64,000 nucleotides of DNA from Pseudoflavitalea rhizosphaerae (lineage in GTDB: Bacteria; Bacteroidota; Bacteroidia; Chitinophagales; Chitinophagaceae), in the NCBI RefSeq assembly GCF_003991355.1, contig NZ_RCSU01000005.1:354039-418038 (forward strand). The letters run 5' to 3'. The notes beneath the pieces are model-generated. The model saw only the letters and a program-made list of their open reading frames with translations, did no database searches and was not told where the DNA came from. Below, piece after piece: positions 36,417-46,500 of the stretch. Within the stretch, counting starts at the first letter, position 1. The number at the start of each line of letters is the position of its first letter. A program made the position numbers and the translations under genes.

Positions 36417-37424
36417 TTAGGGAATCAGCGGGGAGGATTGATAGATATGTTCGATCAGCCGGATGGTATGCAGTGCTTCTTCTGCTTCCAGCAGGTATTG
36501 ACTGGGATCATCCAACACTGCGATCAGCTGATCATATACTTTATCATGATTGCCCATGCTGCCCTGGTAATGGCCATAATTGTTGGCGCCATTGCCTGCG
36601 GGGAGGACCGGCCGCTCCAATCCTTCAACAGAAAAATGTTCCAGTTCATTGAGGTATTGTCCACCTACTTTCACTGTTCCTTTTGAACCGAATACAGTGA
36701 TGGAGCCTTCCATATTGGAAGCATGACTATTGATACTGTATTGCAGGGTGCCGCGTGCACCATTGGAAAGCTGGAGGATGGCAGCGCCACTGTCTTCGAA
36801 TTCGATCACTCCCTGGTGCAAAGTATTCTGACGGAACCCGCTGACCACCGATGTTTCACCCAGCAGCCAGTAAAGCAGGTCGATAAAATGACTGAATTGC
36901 GTGTACAATATGCCGCCATCCAGGTCCATTGAGCCGTGCCAGCTATTGGCGAAATAGGAGGGGGGGCGGTTCCAGAAGCAGTTGAGCTGAAAGCTAAGGA
37001 TTTCGCCGAGTTTGTTTTCAACCAGCAATTGTTTGAGCGCCATTACCGGCGGATTGTACCGGTTCTGTTTCACTACAAAGAGTTTTTTTCCTGTTCTGCG
37101 GGCAGTTTCGGCCATCAGTTGACCGCTGGCAGTGCTCAGGCTCATGGGTTTTTCGCAAAGAACATGGCAGCCGGCTTCCAGGGCTTCGATGGCATGGGGG
37201 GCATGCAGTCCGTTGGGAGTACAAACGCTCACTACATCCGGTTGCTGGTGGCGGAGAAGTTCCGTGAATGAATGGTAGCTTTGTGCGCCGTATTCCTGTG
37301 CAAGCCGGCCGGCTTTTTCAGGGTCAATGTCACAGACGGCCAGCAGATCACCATGGCTGGCGATCTGGGCAGCGTGGCGGGCGCCGATACGGCCGCATCC
37401 GAGAAGGGCAAAACGGTAACTCAT
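36417..37424 (-). CDS. Gfo/Idh/MocA-family oxidoreductase
   Basis: The protein is 335 residues from the ATG at 37424; a TTG at 37433 would add three residues. The Rossmann motif LLGCGRIGARH opens the protein, and CEKPMSL carries the catalytic-site lysine of the family. Members act on sugars or nucleotide sugars. As the first gene before two glycosyltransferases it probably makes a modified sugar donor for them. Confidence 0.87.
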   Translation of the reverse strand: MSYRFALLGCGRIGARHAAQIASHGDLLAVCDIDPEKAGRLAQEYGAQSYHSFTELLRHQQPDVVSVCTPNGLHAPHAIEALEAGCHVLCEKPMSLSTASGQLMAETARRTGKKLFVVKQNRYNPPVMALKQLLVENKLGEILSFQLNCFWNRPPSYFANSWHGSMDLDGGILYTQFSHFIDLLYWLLGETSVVSGFRQNTLHQGVIEFEDSGAAILQLSNGARGTLQYSINSHASNMEGSITVFGSKGTVKVGGQYLNELEHFSVEGLERPVLPAGNGANNYGHYQGSMGNHDKVYDQLIAVLDDPSQYLLEAEEALHTIRLIEHIYQSSPLIP

Positions 37425-37498
37425 TGTATTCAAGAACAGAGTGGCTCCTTTTTTTAAAAAATCAGGCCAGCAAGATATTAAAATCAGGATTAATTACA

Positions 37499-37506
37499 TA
37501 CCTTTG
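37499..37506 (+). promoter_or_regulatory. -7 promoter element (TACCTTTG) of rpsO
   Basis: An exact TAnnTTTG match lies 51 bases before the rpsO ATG at 37558, in the divergent gap shared with the Gfo/Idh gene. No -33 TTG at the usual spacing was seen. Confidence 0.6.
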
Positions 37507-37557
37507 CCGCCAAAATAAGAAGAAGCAATCTTTGGATGCATTTAAAAAAAATTTGAG

Positions 37558-37830
37558 ATGCCGTATTTAACAAAAGAAAAAGTAGCTGATATTTTCACAA
37601 CTTATGGTGGCAATGCCGCTAACACTGGTTCTATCGAAGGCCAGATCGCTTTACTCACAGAGCGCATTACCAGCATTTCCAAACATCTTCAGCAAAACAA
37701 ACACGATTTCTCTACTCACCGTGGATTAATGAGACTGGTTGGTCAGCGCAAACGCCTCCTGACCTATCTCAGCAAGCACAACCTGCAAGGTTACCGTGCC
37801 CTGATTGAGAAACTCGGAATCAGAAAATAA
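37558..37830 (+). CDS. rpsO: 30S ribosomal protein S15
   Basis: The 90-residue protein shows the S15 pattern: TGSIEGQIALLTERI, then LQQNKHDFSTHRGL, MRLVGQRKRLLTYLSK and YRALIEKLGIRK. S15 binds the central domain of 16S rRNA early in 30S assembly. It precedes pnp, the classical order in many bacteria, with a terminator-like hairpin between the two. Confidence 0.97.
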   Translation: MPYLTKEKVADIFTTYGGNAANTGSIEGQIALLTERITSISKHLQQNKHDFSTHRGLMRLVGQRKRLLTYLSKHNLQGYRALIEKLGIRK

Positions 37831-37853
37831 CCATCGGATAATGATAATGACTA

Positions 37854-37892
37854 ATTCCCAACCTCAGTTCCGGTTGGGAATAGTTCTTTTTA
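37854..37892 (+). terminator. Terminator between rpsO and pnp
   Basis: ATTCCCAACC at 37854-37863 pairs perfectly with GGTTGGGAAT at 37872-37881, followed by AGTTCTTTTT. As in other rpsO-pnp operons, it may let part of transcription continue into pnp. Confidence 0.8.
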
Positions 37893-37996
37893 TCCGGAGG
37901 TTTTTTGCGTTTTGTATTTAAGTTTTTAACCAGGCTGTTGGTCCTACAAATTCGATTCCCGCCTTTTCAGATCAGCAGTCTTAAATTGAGATTACT

Positions 37997-40153
37997 ATGC
38001 TCTCACAACCTACAGGTGTGACCTTCGACATAGGTGGCGGCCGCATGGTTACCGTTGAAACCGGTAAACTCGCCCGCCAGGCACATGGTGCCGTAACCGT
38101 TCGTCAAGGCAACTGCATTATCCTCGCTACTGTTGTAGCCAACAAGGAACCCAGGGAAGGACAGGAATTCTTTCCACTGGTAGTAGATTATAATGAGAAA
38201 TTCGCTTCAGCCGGCCGTATTCCTGGCTCTTTCTTCAAACGCGAAGGAAAGCTCAACGATTACGAAGTACTGGTAAGCCGTTTGATCGACCGTTCCCTTC
38301 GTCCATTATTCCCCGAAGATTATTTCTGCGATGTACAGGTTCTGGTTACCCTGGTATCTTCCGACAAGGAAGTGATGCCTGATGCGCTGGCCTGCCTGGC
38401 TGCATCTGCCGCCCTCGCAGTTTCTGATATTCCCATTAAAGAGATCATTTCACAGGTCCGCGTTGCGCGCGTGGAAGGCGAGTTCATTGTGAACCCGCTC
38501 CGTGCACAGCTCGAGAAAGCTGATATGGATTTCCTCATCGCAGCTACTGAAAAGAACCTGATGATGGTGGAAGGTGAAGCTGAAGAGTGCGCTGAAGAGG
38601 ACCTGGTGAAGGCCCTCGAGATCGCTCACGAAGCTATCCGCATCCAGATCAAAGCACAGGCTGAACTGCGCGACAAAGCCGGTATTAGCGGAAAACGCGA
38701 TTATACCAAACCGGTAGTGAATGAAGAACTGCAGGCCAAAGTGAAAGCTTTTGCCGGCGATCAGATCTCTGCCATCGCACGCTCTGCCTCCGGCAAGAAC
38801 GAGCGCTCTGAAGCATTCGATACGCTGAAAAAAGCGCTGATCGAAAGCCTTGGTGAAGAAGCGGAAGACGATCTGAAGAAACTCGCAAAGAAATATTTCG
38901 AGGACCTCAAATGGGAGAATGTCCGTAACGTGATCCTCGATGAGCGTATCCGCCTCGATGGCCGTAAGCTGGACGAGATCCGTCAGCTGGCGATGGAAGT
39001 AGATGTACTGCCTTCTCCACACGGTTCAGCACTCTTCACACGTGGTGAAACACAATCCCTCACAACAGTAACCCTGGGTACTCCCCTGGATGAACTGCTG
39101 GTAGAAAGCGCCGCCACATCCGACTACACGAAATTCATCCTTCACTATAATTTCCCTCCCTTCTCAACCGGTGAGGTGAAAATGATGCGTGGCCCCGGCC
39201 GCCGCGAAGTTGGTCACGGTAACCTGGCCATGCGCTCCCTGAAGCAGATGATGCCCGGAACTGAATATCCTTACACTGTTCGTGTGGTGAGCGATATCCT
39301 GGAATCAAATGGTTCCTCTTCCATGGCAACTGTTTGCGCAGGTTCACTGGCGCTGATGGATGCAGGTGTTCCTTTCCCCAAACACGTTGGCGGTATCGCT
39401 ATGGGACTGATCACCCGCGCCGATAACAAATACGCGATCCTGTCTGATATCCTCGGTGATGAAGATCACCTCGGAGATATGGACTTCAAAGTAACCGGTA
39501 CACGCGAAGGTATCTGCGGCGTACAAATGGACATCAAAGTGGATGGTCTGAGTATGGACATCATGCGCGAAGCGCTTGATCAGGCACGCAGAGGTCGTCT
39601 CCACATCCTGAGCGCCATGTACGAAGCATTGCCTGCACATCGCGAAGAGGTTAAACCTCATGCTCCGCGCATGGAGAAACTGTTCATCGATAAAGAATTC
39701 ATCGGTGCAGTGATCGGACCACAAGGAAAGATCATCCAGGAGATCCAGCGCGAAACAGGTACTACCATCAATATCGAAGAAGTAGGCAACTACGGTGAAG
39801 TAAGCGTATTCAGCCCTGCAAAAGAAGGCCTGGATAAAGCTGTTGCCTGGATCAAGGGTATTGTTGCTGTTCCTGAAGTAGGTTCTGTTTACGAAGCCAC
39901 AGTGAAAGGTATCAAGGAGTTCGGTGCATTTGTTGAGTTCCTGCCCGGTAAACAAGGGTTGCTCCATATCAGTGAAATTTCATGGAAACGTCTCGAGAGC
40001 ATGGAAGGTGTATTGAAAGAAGGCGATAAAGTGAAAGTGAAACTGATCGGTATCGATCACAAGACCGGTAAATTCAAGCTGAGCCGCAAAGCGCTCATGC
40101 CAAAACCGGAAGGCAAACGTCCTGAGAATAACGGAGCACCTGCAGGAGAATAA
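37997..40153 (+). CDS. pnp: Polyribonucleotide nucleotidyltransferase (PNPase)
   Basis: The 718-residue enzyme is complete: two RNase PH domains (for example EFFPLVVDYNEKFASAGRIP and GRRDYTKP-like GKRDYTKP), the linker, a KH domain (IGAVIGPQGKIIQEI) and an S1 domain (GSVYEATVKGIKEFGAFVEF). It degrades RNA 3' to 5' with phosphate and works with the RNA decay machinery. It follows rpsO, the usual order. Confidence 0.97.
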   Translation: MLSQPTGVTFDIGGGRMVTVETGKLARQAHGAVTVRQGNCIILATVVANKEPREGQEFFPLVVDYNEKFASAGRIPGSFFKREGKLNDYEVLVSRLIDRSLRPLFPEDYFCDVQVLVTLVSSDKEVMPDALACLAASAALAVSDIPIKEIISQVRVARVEGEFIVNPLRAQLEKADMDFLIAATEKNLMMVEGEAEECAEEDLVKALEIAHEAIRIQIKAQAELRDKAGISGKRDYTKPVVNEELQAKVKAFAGDQISAIARSASGKNERSEAFDTLKKALIESLGEEAEDDLKKLAKKYFEDLKWENVRNVILDERIRLDGRKLDEIRQLAMEVDVLPSPHGSALFTRGETQSLTTVTLGTPLDELLVESAATSDYTKFILHYNFPPFSTGEVKMMRGPGRREVGHGNLAMRSLKQMMPGTEYPYTVRVVSDILESNGSSSMATVCAGSLALMDAGVPFPKHVGGIAMGLITRADNKYAILSDILGDEDHLGDMDFKVTGTREGICGVQMDIKVDGLSMDIMREALDQARRGRLHILSAMYEALPAHREEVKPHAPRMEKLFIDKEFIGAVIGPQGKIIQEIQRETGTTINIEEVGNYGEVSVFSPAKEGLDKAVAWIKGIVAVPEVGSVYEATVKGIKEFGAFVEFLPGKQGLLHISEISWKRLESMEGVLKEGDKVKVKLIGIDHKTGKFKLSRKALMPKPEGKRPENNGAPAGE

Positions 40154-40175
40154 TCTTGCAGTGCTTTGAAAGATA

Positions 40176-40214
40176 AATGGGTCGCATCAACATCTGATGC
40201 GACCCATTCTTTTT
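40176..40214 (+). terminator. Terminator after pnp
   Basis: AATGGGTCGCATCA at 40176-40189 pairs perfectly with TGATGCGACCCATT at 40195-40208, with TTTTTA after it. Convergent locus 3 ends just beyond, so it may also stop minus-strand transcription. Confidence 0.88.
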
Positions 40215-40227
40215 ACTGTAACAAGGT

Positions 40228-40707
40228 CTATGGTTTATGCTTCTTTTTTAACGGTTGCTTTTGCAACGTTACTGTGAATGCTTTTTCATCCGGAGGGAAA
40301 CACATCTCTTCATTGCATGCCTGGAAATGTAAAACACCTTTGATTACTGCAGGTGTTCTTTTGGCATTCCCTGTAAACCTGCATATGATCGTATGTCCTT
40401 CTCCGGTATACACTTCACCGCCTCCCGACAGGGCGGGTTCAGGCCATTGGTGGCCAGGCAAAAGCTTTAATCCTTCCGGGATATTATCAATATCCAGTTT
40501 CATGATGATGTATCCCTGCGACTGATTGAGAGAGGATGGCGCATACACATGCATTCCCTGAGCAACGTCGAAAATCAGCTTCAATTCAAGTGTGTCTTTT
40601 TTTTGTTGTGTATGGGTTTGTATAGTGATCACTTCCTGCGCCATCAGCAGGGTAGTGAACCAGCACATCATCAAAGTGATCAGTCCTTTCTTTGTCATAC
40701 ATTTCAT
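40228..40707 (-). CDS. DsbD N-terminal-domain-like secreted protein
   Basis: The 159-residue protein has a signal peptide (ITLMMCWFTTLLMAQ) and a single immunoglobulin-like domain of the DsbD-alpha type. CNEEMCFPP corresponds to the redox pair CxxxxCYPP of DsbD. In DsbD this domain receives reducing power from the membrane domain; here neither the membrane nor the thioredoxin domain is present. It is the last gene of the third import operon, 4 bases after the FG-GAP gene. It may keep a partner protein reduced or act as an orphan redox lipid-free domain; the partner is unknown. Confidence 0.75.
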   Translation of the reverse strand: MKCMTKKGLITLMMCWFTTLLMAQEVITIQTHTQQKKDTLELKLIFDVAQGMHVYAPSSLNQSQGYIIMKLDIDNIPEGLKLLPGHQWPEPALSGGGEVYTGEGHTIICRFTGNAKRTPAVIKGVLHFQACNEEMCFPPDEKAFTVTLQKQPLKKKHKP

Positions 40708-40711
40708 TTTT

Positions 40712-42139
40712 TTACTTCTGGCCTAAAAAAACATATACATAACCTACATGCTTCAGGGTTGTGTATTCGGGTTTTACATAAGCGTTGTTGTAAATCATTT
40801 TTCTGGAGATATACCGTTTTTCATCAAGCTCCTTTTCTGTAAGTCCTGATTTTTTTCGTATCAGGTCTGCTCTTGTCATACTTTGCTCAATTGAACGTTT
40901 ATAGGCATCGGTGAAATATCCCGGATTCAACTGATAGATACCAGTTTCAAGTTCCCATTGCCATGAAAGCGAGGTGTCGAACTGATCATCTCTGGTTGCT
41001 ACAGCCAGCCCCATAACGATATCCATTACGCCATCATTGTTCCAATCCGTTATGGTGATGGAAGGGTGACTGCCGGGAAGTACTTTACCTCCATCTGAGG
41101 TTTTGATCATTTCGATTCCTTCCTGAAACCTGTATTCTCCATTTTGTTTTACCCCTTTGTAGAACATCAGGGCAGGACTGTAGTTGCCGATATATGCAAA
41201 GGTGGCGAGAAGATCAAGTACACCGTCGTTATCCCAGTCATAAAGTACAGGATTGATATGGCCGCCGTGCATGCCTCCATTTGTACTTGAAGTAACCGGT
41301 TTGCCATTTGTTAGCAGCAATTGTTTTCTGATGGCGAACTTTGGTTCGTTTTTGGAACCAATATTTTTGCTGATGCGAATATCGGTTCCGCCCAGGATCA
41401 GATCATCGAGACCATCTCCGGTGAGATCGGCTACAGCAATAGTATTGTAGTACCAATAGTTTGCAATTTCAGGGTTATCTCTGTCTTGCTTCATTGGTTC
41501 CTTTTTGCCATGTGGATCTCCTTCCTGGGGTAACCTGACTCCGGATAAGTAGCCTTTTTTTGTTCCTTTGTAAAGAATGATATCGCCAGGATAATATTGA
41601 CCAGCTACAAGATCAGTGTAGCCGTCATTATCGAGGTCTACGAAAGTGGGTTTGAACCCCATACAACACCAGGCCCATACAGACAACGGAGTTCCGAAGC
41701 TCCGATCATTATCTCCACGCAGGTATGTAAATTCATCACTTAATTTAGGCTCAGCTTCTTCTCCATTATTTGGATATACCCTGATGAAATTGCCTACCGG
41801 ATGTCCGTTTTCCAGTCCTGAACCAAATTCACCTATCAGCAGATCTTTCTTTCCATCTCCATTCACATCCCTGAACTCCGGATATGCCCATCCCATGCCT
41901 CTTGCTTCAACAGGACCGTACATGGTAGTTATGCGTTTCGGTTCTGTAAGCGTAGGCGCTCCTTTTATCTTCGTAAAATTGAGGGGAGGAAAATCTGTGG
42001 CAGAAAACTTGCTCCTGGCTTCGATCTGTTGATCTGTTGACATTTTTTTAATGGGAATCTTTTGCGCAGAAGCATTCGTGAAAAGGCATAGTGATGCCAT
42101 ACAGCCAAGGGCTGTTGCGAACAATAGATGTTGTTTCAT
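40712..42139 (-). CDS. FG-GAP/VCBS-repeat secreted protein
   Basis: The 475-residue protein has a signal peptide ending in NASAQ. Five calcium-binding-type repeats are visible: DVNGDGKKDLLIG, DLDNDGYTDLVAG, DLTGDGLDDLILG, DWDNDGVLDLLAT and DWNNDGVMDIVMG. It is probably a beta-propeller at the cell surface or in the periplasm that binds carbohydrate or helps import. It begins 3 bases after susD of locus 3. Confidence 0.85.
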   Translation of the reverse strand: MKQHLLFATALGCMASLCLFTNASAQKIPIKKMSTDQQIEARSKFSATDFPPLNFTKIKGAPTLTEPKRITTMYGPVEARGMGWAYPEFRDVNGDGKKDLLIGEFGSGLENGHPVGNFIRVYPNNGEEAEPKLSDEFTYLRGDNDRSFGTPLSVWAWCCMGFKPTFVDLDNDGYTDLVAGQYYPGDIILYKGTKKGYLSGVRLPQEGDPHGKKEPMKQDRDNPEIANYWYYNTIAVADLTGDGLDDLILGGTDIRISKNIGSKNEPKFAIRKQLLLTNGKPVTSSTNGGMHGGHINPVLYDWDNDGVLDLLATFAYIGNYSPALMFYKGVKQNGEYRFQEGIEMIKTSDGGKVLPGSHPSITITDWNNDGVMDIVMGLAVATRDDQFDTSLSWQWELETGIYQLNPGYFTDAYKRSIEQSMTRADLIRKKSGLTEKELDEKRYISRKMIYNNAYVKPEYTTLKHVGYVYVFLGQK

Positions 42140-42142
42140 GAC

Positions 42143-43546
42143 TTATTGTAAATTAGGATTGAGTATTTTTTGTTTCTCTGAAATAGGAAGATTGATGGCA
42201 GCTTCAGTCCAGTTTGGTTTCTTCAGCCCCAACACCTGTGTGATGGTGCCGGTACGTTTCAGATCATAATAGCGGTGTGCGCCCTCACAAAAGAGCTCAT
42301 GTCTGCGTTCCTGCATCACTGCTTCGCGTAAGGAGGGTTTATCTGTTGCTGTTGTACCAGGTAGTCCGGCTTTGCCTCTGATGGCATCAATATCCTGCTG
42401 AGCGCCTGAAAAGTTTTCCCTTTCGATTCTTGCTTCAGCCCTGATCAGGTACATTTCACTGAGCCTCATTACAACAGAAAGTTCAGGCGAACCGGAAGCA
42501 ATGGTGTTTAACACTTTGTATTTGCTCATATAATTCCAGCTGCTCTGACCTACGGTATTGATGCCTATCCAGGCATTCCTGCGTTTGTCGTCCGGTTCAA
42601 AACTGTTCAGCAGGTCATCAGACATGGCAACATAAGCTGTATTGGTGAAAGGTGAAACAGATATTGCATAATGTAATGCTTCCGAAGTAGGAGAACCAGG
42701 ATTGGATTCAGCAAAATGCCAGATGGTTTCTTTTGATTGTCTTAGAAAAGTCTTTGTGAGATCTGTTTCGAGCGCATAAGTACCAGTAGCGTTGATCAGT
42801 TCCGTAGCCAAATCTTCCGCTTCCTTCCATTTTTTGCTATAGAGGTAGATTTGCGCAAGAAATGCCTGGGCCACTTTTTTATTGATCCGCACCCTGTCTG
42901 CGGTTGGATAATTGTCGGGCAGGAGCGAAGCCGCCAGTTCAACATCTTTTTGCACCAATTCAAATACTTTTGATTTTGGAAGTTTTGGTGCATTTACCGT
43001 AACCCTGTAATCAACATCGGTGATAAAAGGAACATCTCCAAATGAGTTAGCCAGACGCCAGTGCATCAAAGATCTGAGCACCAGGGCTTCTCCTTTTAAC
43101 TGGTTCCTGTTGGCAACAGTGATAGCTGCAGACTGGTCAAGTCCCACCAATAATTTGTTGGCTTTGTAGATGGCGCTGTAACGGGCATCCCAGTGCCTGG
43201 TAAGCAGGTTCTCATCTTTATCAGTAAGAGAGGTGTTGAAGAATTTGAATGTTTTACTTTCAGGATCAACAGAGTAATTGGTCAGGTCATCAACATATAG
43301 CTGATAGTTCAGCCCACAACCAGCCGATACCTCTGAATTGTAACGAACATCGATATAGACCTGCAGTAATGCCGTTTCTGCTGTTTTGAAATCTTTGAAC
43401 ACCAGTGAATCCAGCAGCTGTGTTCTCGGATAACCCACATCTACAAACTTTTCGCAACTGCTGAAAAATAAAGTGGTAAGCAGAAGTATTAAATACAAAC
43501 CAATAACAGGTCTATTAATTGCCTTCGATTTATTGAAAAGAAACAT
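42143..43546 (-). CDS. SusD/RagB-family lipoprotein (locus 3)
   Basis: The 467-residue protein has a lipobox FSSC near residue 29. SusD features include GEALVLRSLMHWRLANSFGD, the helix GEAYLI-type segment MRLSEMYLIRAEARIE and the C-terminal MQERRHELFCEGAHRYYDLK. It is the partner lipoprotein of the SusC encoded 10 bases upstream. Confidence 0.92.
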   Translation of the reverse strand: MFLFNKSKAINRPVIGLYLILLLTTLFFSSCEKFVDVGYPRTQLLDSLVFKDFKTAETALLQVYIDVRYNSEVSAGCGLNYQLYVDDLTNYSVDPESKTFKFFNTSLTDKDENLLTRHWDARYSAIYKANKLLVGLDQSAAITVANRNQLKGEALVLRSLMHWRLANSFGDVPFITDVDYRVTVNAPKLPKSKVFELVQKDVELAASLLPDNYPTADRVRINKKVAQAFLAQIYLYSKKWKEAEDLATELINATGTYALETDLTKTFLRQSKETIWHFAESNPGSPTSEALHYAISVSPFTNTAYVAMSDDLLNSFEPDDKRRNAWIGINTVGQSSWNYMSKYKVLNTIASGSPELSVVMRLSEMYLIRAEARIERENFSGAQQDIDAIRGKAGLPGTTATDKPSLREAVMQERRHELFCEGAHRYYDLKRTGTITQVLGLKKPNWTEAAINLPISEKQKILNPNLQ

Positions 43547-43556
43547 TATGCCTGAT

Positions 43557-46500
43557 TTAAAAAATTAAGGTTGCCCCAAATGTGATTGTTCTCAAAGTGG
43601 GAAGATATTTGAATTCAGTCTCGGGATCAGCCCCAACATAGCTTGTAAAGGTCAATAGGTTTTGTCCCTGAAGGAAAATCCGGCAGCCGATATTCGATTT
43701 ACCAAGTTCAGTCAGGTTATACCCGATAGCCATATTCCTTAGTTTCACGTAATTGGCTGGTGTAGGTCCAAGATCTGAACTGTAAGACAATGAATAGGCG
43801 TTTGTAGCAGCCGGATTTCCGGTGGAGGCACGCTGGTACCTGCCTGTCTTAACGCCGGGAACAGCCCTGTCTGTAATTGCTTTGGGAGAGTTGTTCATGT
43901 AGCCTGGCATGGAGATGCTATAAGTAATGAAGTTCTTGTTCTGTTGAACTAACTGAAAAAAGATATCAAAACTCCAATTCTTATACGTGAACTGGTTGCC
44001 CAGACCTGCTGAAAAAAGAAGCCCCATTCTGGCAAACTTCGTTCTGTCGTTATAGTTATACACGCCATCTTTATTCACGTCCCTGAACGTATAAAGACCC
44101 GTATTGAAATCGATGCCGGTGAACTCATATTGCCTGAGGATATTCAAAGGCTGCCCCACAATATATTTAGTTGCGTTGGTGGAGTATTCAAGTCCCGGAT
44201 AAGATATCATTTTACTGAAAGGGATCGAAGCGTTGAAATTCGTTCTCCATTTGAAATTCTTCTTACTGATATTAATGGTGTTTAATTCAAATTCCCATCC
44301 TGAGTTTTCGATCAGGGCATCGATATTCTGCATAACATCTGAAAAACCGGTATTGGCAGGAAGCGGATAGCTGAGCAATTGGTTGCCTGACCTGTTCCTG
44401 AACCATGCGATGGAAGTAACGATCCTGTCGTTGAACATGCCTAACTCCATCGCGAACTCAAGTTTCTTGTTTTCTTCCCAGCCCAATACCGGATTCTCGA
44501 ACCTGATGGGACCAAGTCCGGTACCTGTCTGGTATTTGGCTCCCGTGCTGGCATATACGCTGAGGAAACTGTAATCTGTAATCTGATCGTTACCGGTAGT
44601 ACCATAGCTGGCCCGCAGCTTTCCAAAGTTCAGGAAGGGGAGATGGCGGTCTATGAACTTCTCTTTGCTGAAGATCCAGGCTCCGCCGATGGCAGCGAAG
44701 TTGGCCGACCTGTTATCCGGACCAAAGCGGCTGGAAGCATCTCTTCTTGCCGTGAGGTTGAGTATATACCTGCCATCATAGTTGTAGTTAAGTCTTCCGA
44801 AGCCTGCGCTGTAAGCATATTTTACATCATCAGCAGAATAGATATTCGTGTTGAGTGCTGCTTTAAAATTGTAGATCAGATAATCGCTCGGAAAACCTGA
44901 GGCAGACCTGGTAGTACCACCACTGCTGCTTTTCAGAAAAGTCATGCCGGCCAATAGTTGAATACTGCTCCGTCCAAATTCTTTTCCATAGTTAAGTTGT
45001 GGCTCAAAATTCCAACTCCCCCTGCTGGCTACATTTGCGTATGTACTGGAATAAGCGCTTGAAACATTACTTGCCGGATCATACATCAGGCTGAAAGGCT
45101 CTACCATTTGCTCGTCCAACCGGTAATCTGAATAACCTGCACTGATCCTTGCTTCAAGATTTTTCAGGATCTTGTATTCAAGATTCAGGTTTGCATTCAG
45201 GTTTTTTGCATGCGACTCATATTGTTGCTGAAGGTATCTCAATGGGTTTTCCTTGGGGCCGAGATTCCAGTTCAGGCTTCCATCGGGCATTCTGAGTTCA
45301 GGCATATTCGGAGGCAGGGAAATCGCAAATACATAGAAATCCCTTGCAGTGGCGTTATTGTTATCTGTGCTGTAGATGGCGGAGAAATTGGCAGAAAACT
45401 TATTGTCGCCAGATTTATGATTTAGATTAACCAGCGCCGAACCCCTTCCGTATTTCATCTTGCCGGGGGATACTGTGGTTTCATCCTCGAAAGTTCCTTT
45501 CAACAAAAAGCTGGTTCTCTGAGAACCTCCCGAAATGGAAGCGAAATACCTGTTTCTCCTGGCTGTTTTACCAACCAATTCTTTCTGCCAGTCTTTACTC
45601 CTCGATTTATCCCAGGTACCGTTTATGTCCAGATCAGTAGCAGCTGGCGTTTTCCCATCATTGGCAAATCCCTCTTCCCGCATTTGAAGATATTCTTCCG
45701 TATTCATCAACTTCATGTAACGGCTGATTGTACTGAAGCCCGCATTGTATCCAACTTCATATCTCGTTTTACCGATAGCAGCTTTCCTGGTAGATATGAG
45801 GATCACTCCATTTGATCCGCGTGATCCATAAATAGCGGTGGCATCCGCATCTTTCAATACTTCGATACTTTCTATGTCCTGCGGATTTAGAGAGTTCATT
45901 GGGCTGATGGCTCCGATCCCAACACCTGAGATCAGGTGCCGCGAAACCTGTGAATTGCCGATGGTTTCGAGCGGAAATGGAACGCCATCGATGATGATCA
46001 GGGGATTGGTACCAGAAGACAAACTATTCTGTCCTCTGATCTGCACTTTAAAGGGCGCTCCGGCTAATCCGCTGCTCTGCTGAATCTCTAAACCAGGCAC
46101 CCGGCCTGCAAGTGCAGACAATGGATTAGTAACCGGCTGTTGCTCGATAGTTTTAGAATTGACGCGGGAAATAGAACCTGTACGTTCCCTGTCTTTCACC
46201 GTATAATACCCTGCGTTCACTTTCACCTCATTCAGCTCTGCCAATGCCTTGTTGAGTGAAACACTGATCATTCCTGAAGCGATGATTGCATCCGTGATCT
46301 TTATTTCTTTGCTTTCATGCTCCACATAACTGATCACGATCACATCGCCTTCATCCACATTCACAGAAAAACTACCATCAGCTTCTGTGATGCCTACAGT
46401 CTTTGCATTCTTAACCGAAATGGATGCGCCTGCCAGTGGTTGCCCGTTCTCATCGGTTACTTTTCCTTTTACCGGTTTAGGAGGAGGGAAGAGTACAAGG

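Noticed and set aside
39344..39967. 207-codon open frame antisense to pnp
   Set aside because: It lies entirely within the conserved pnp coding sequence and has no recognisable domains.
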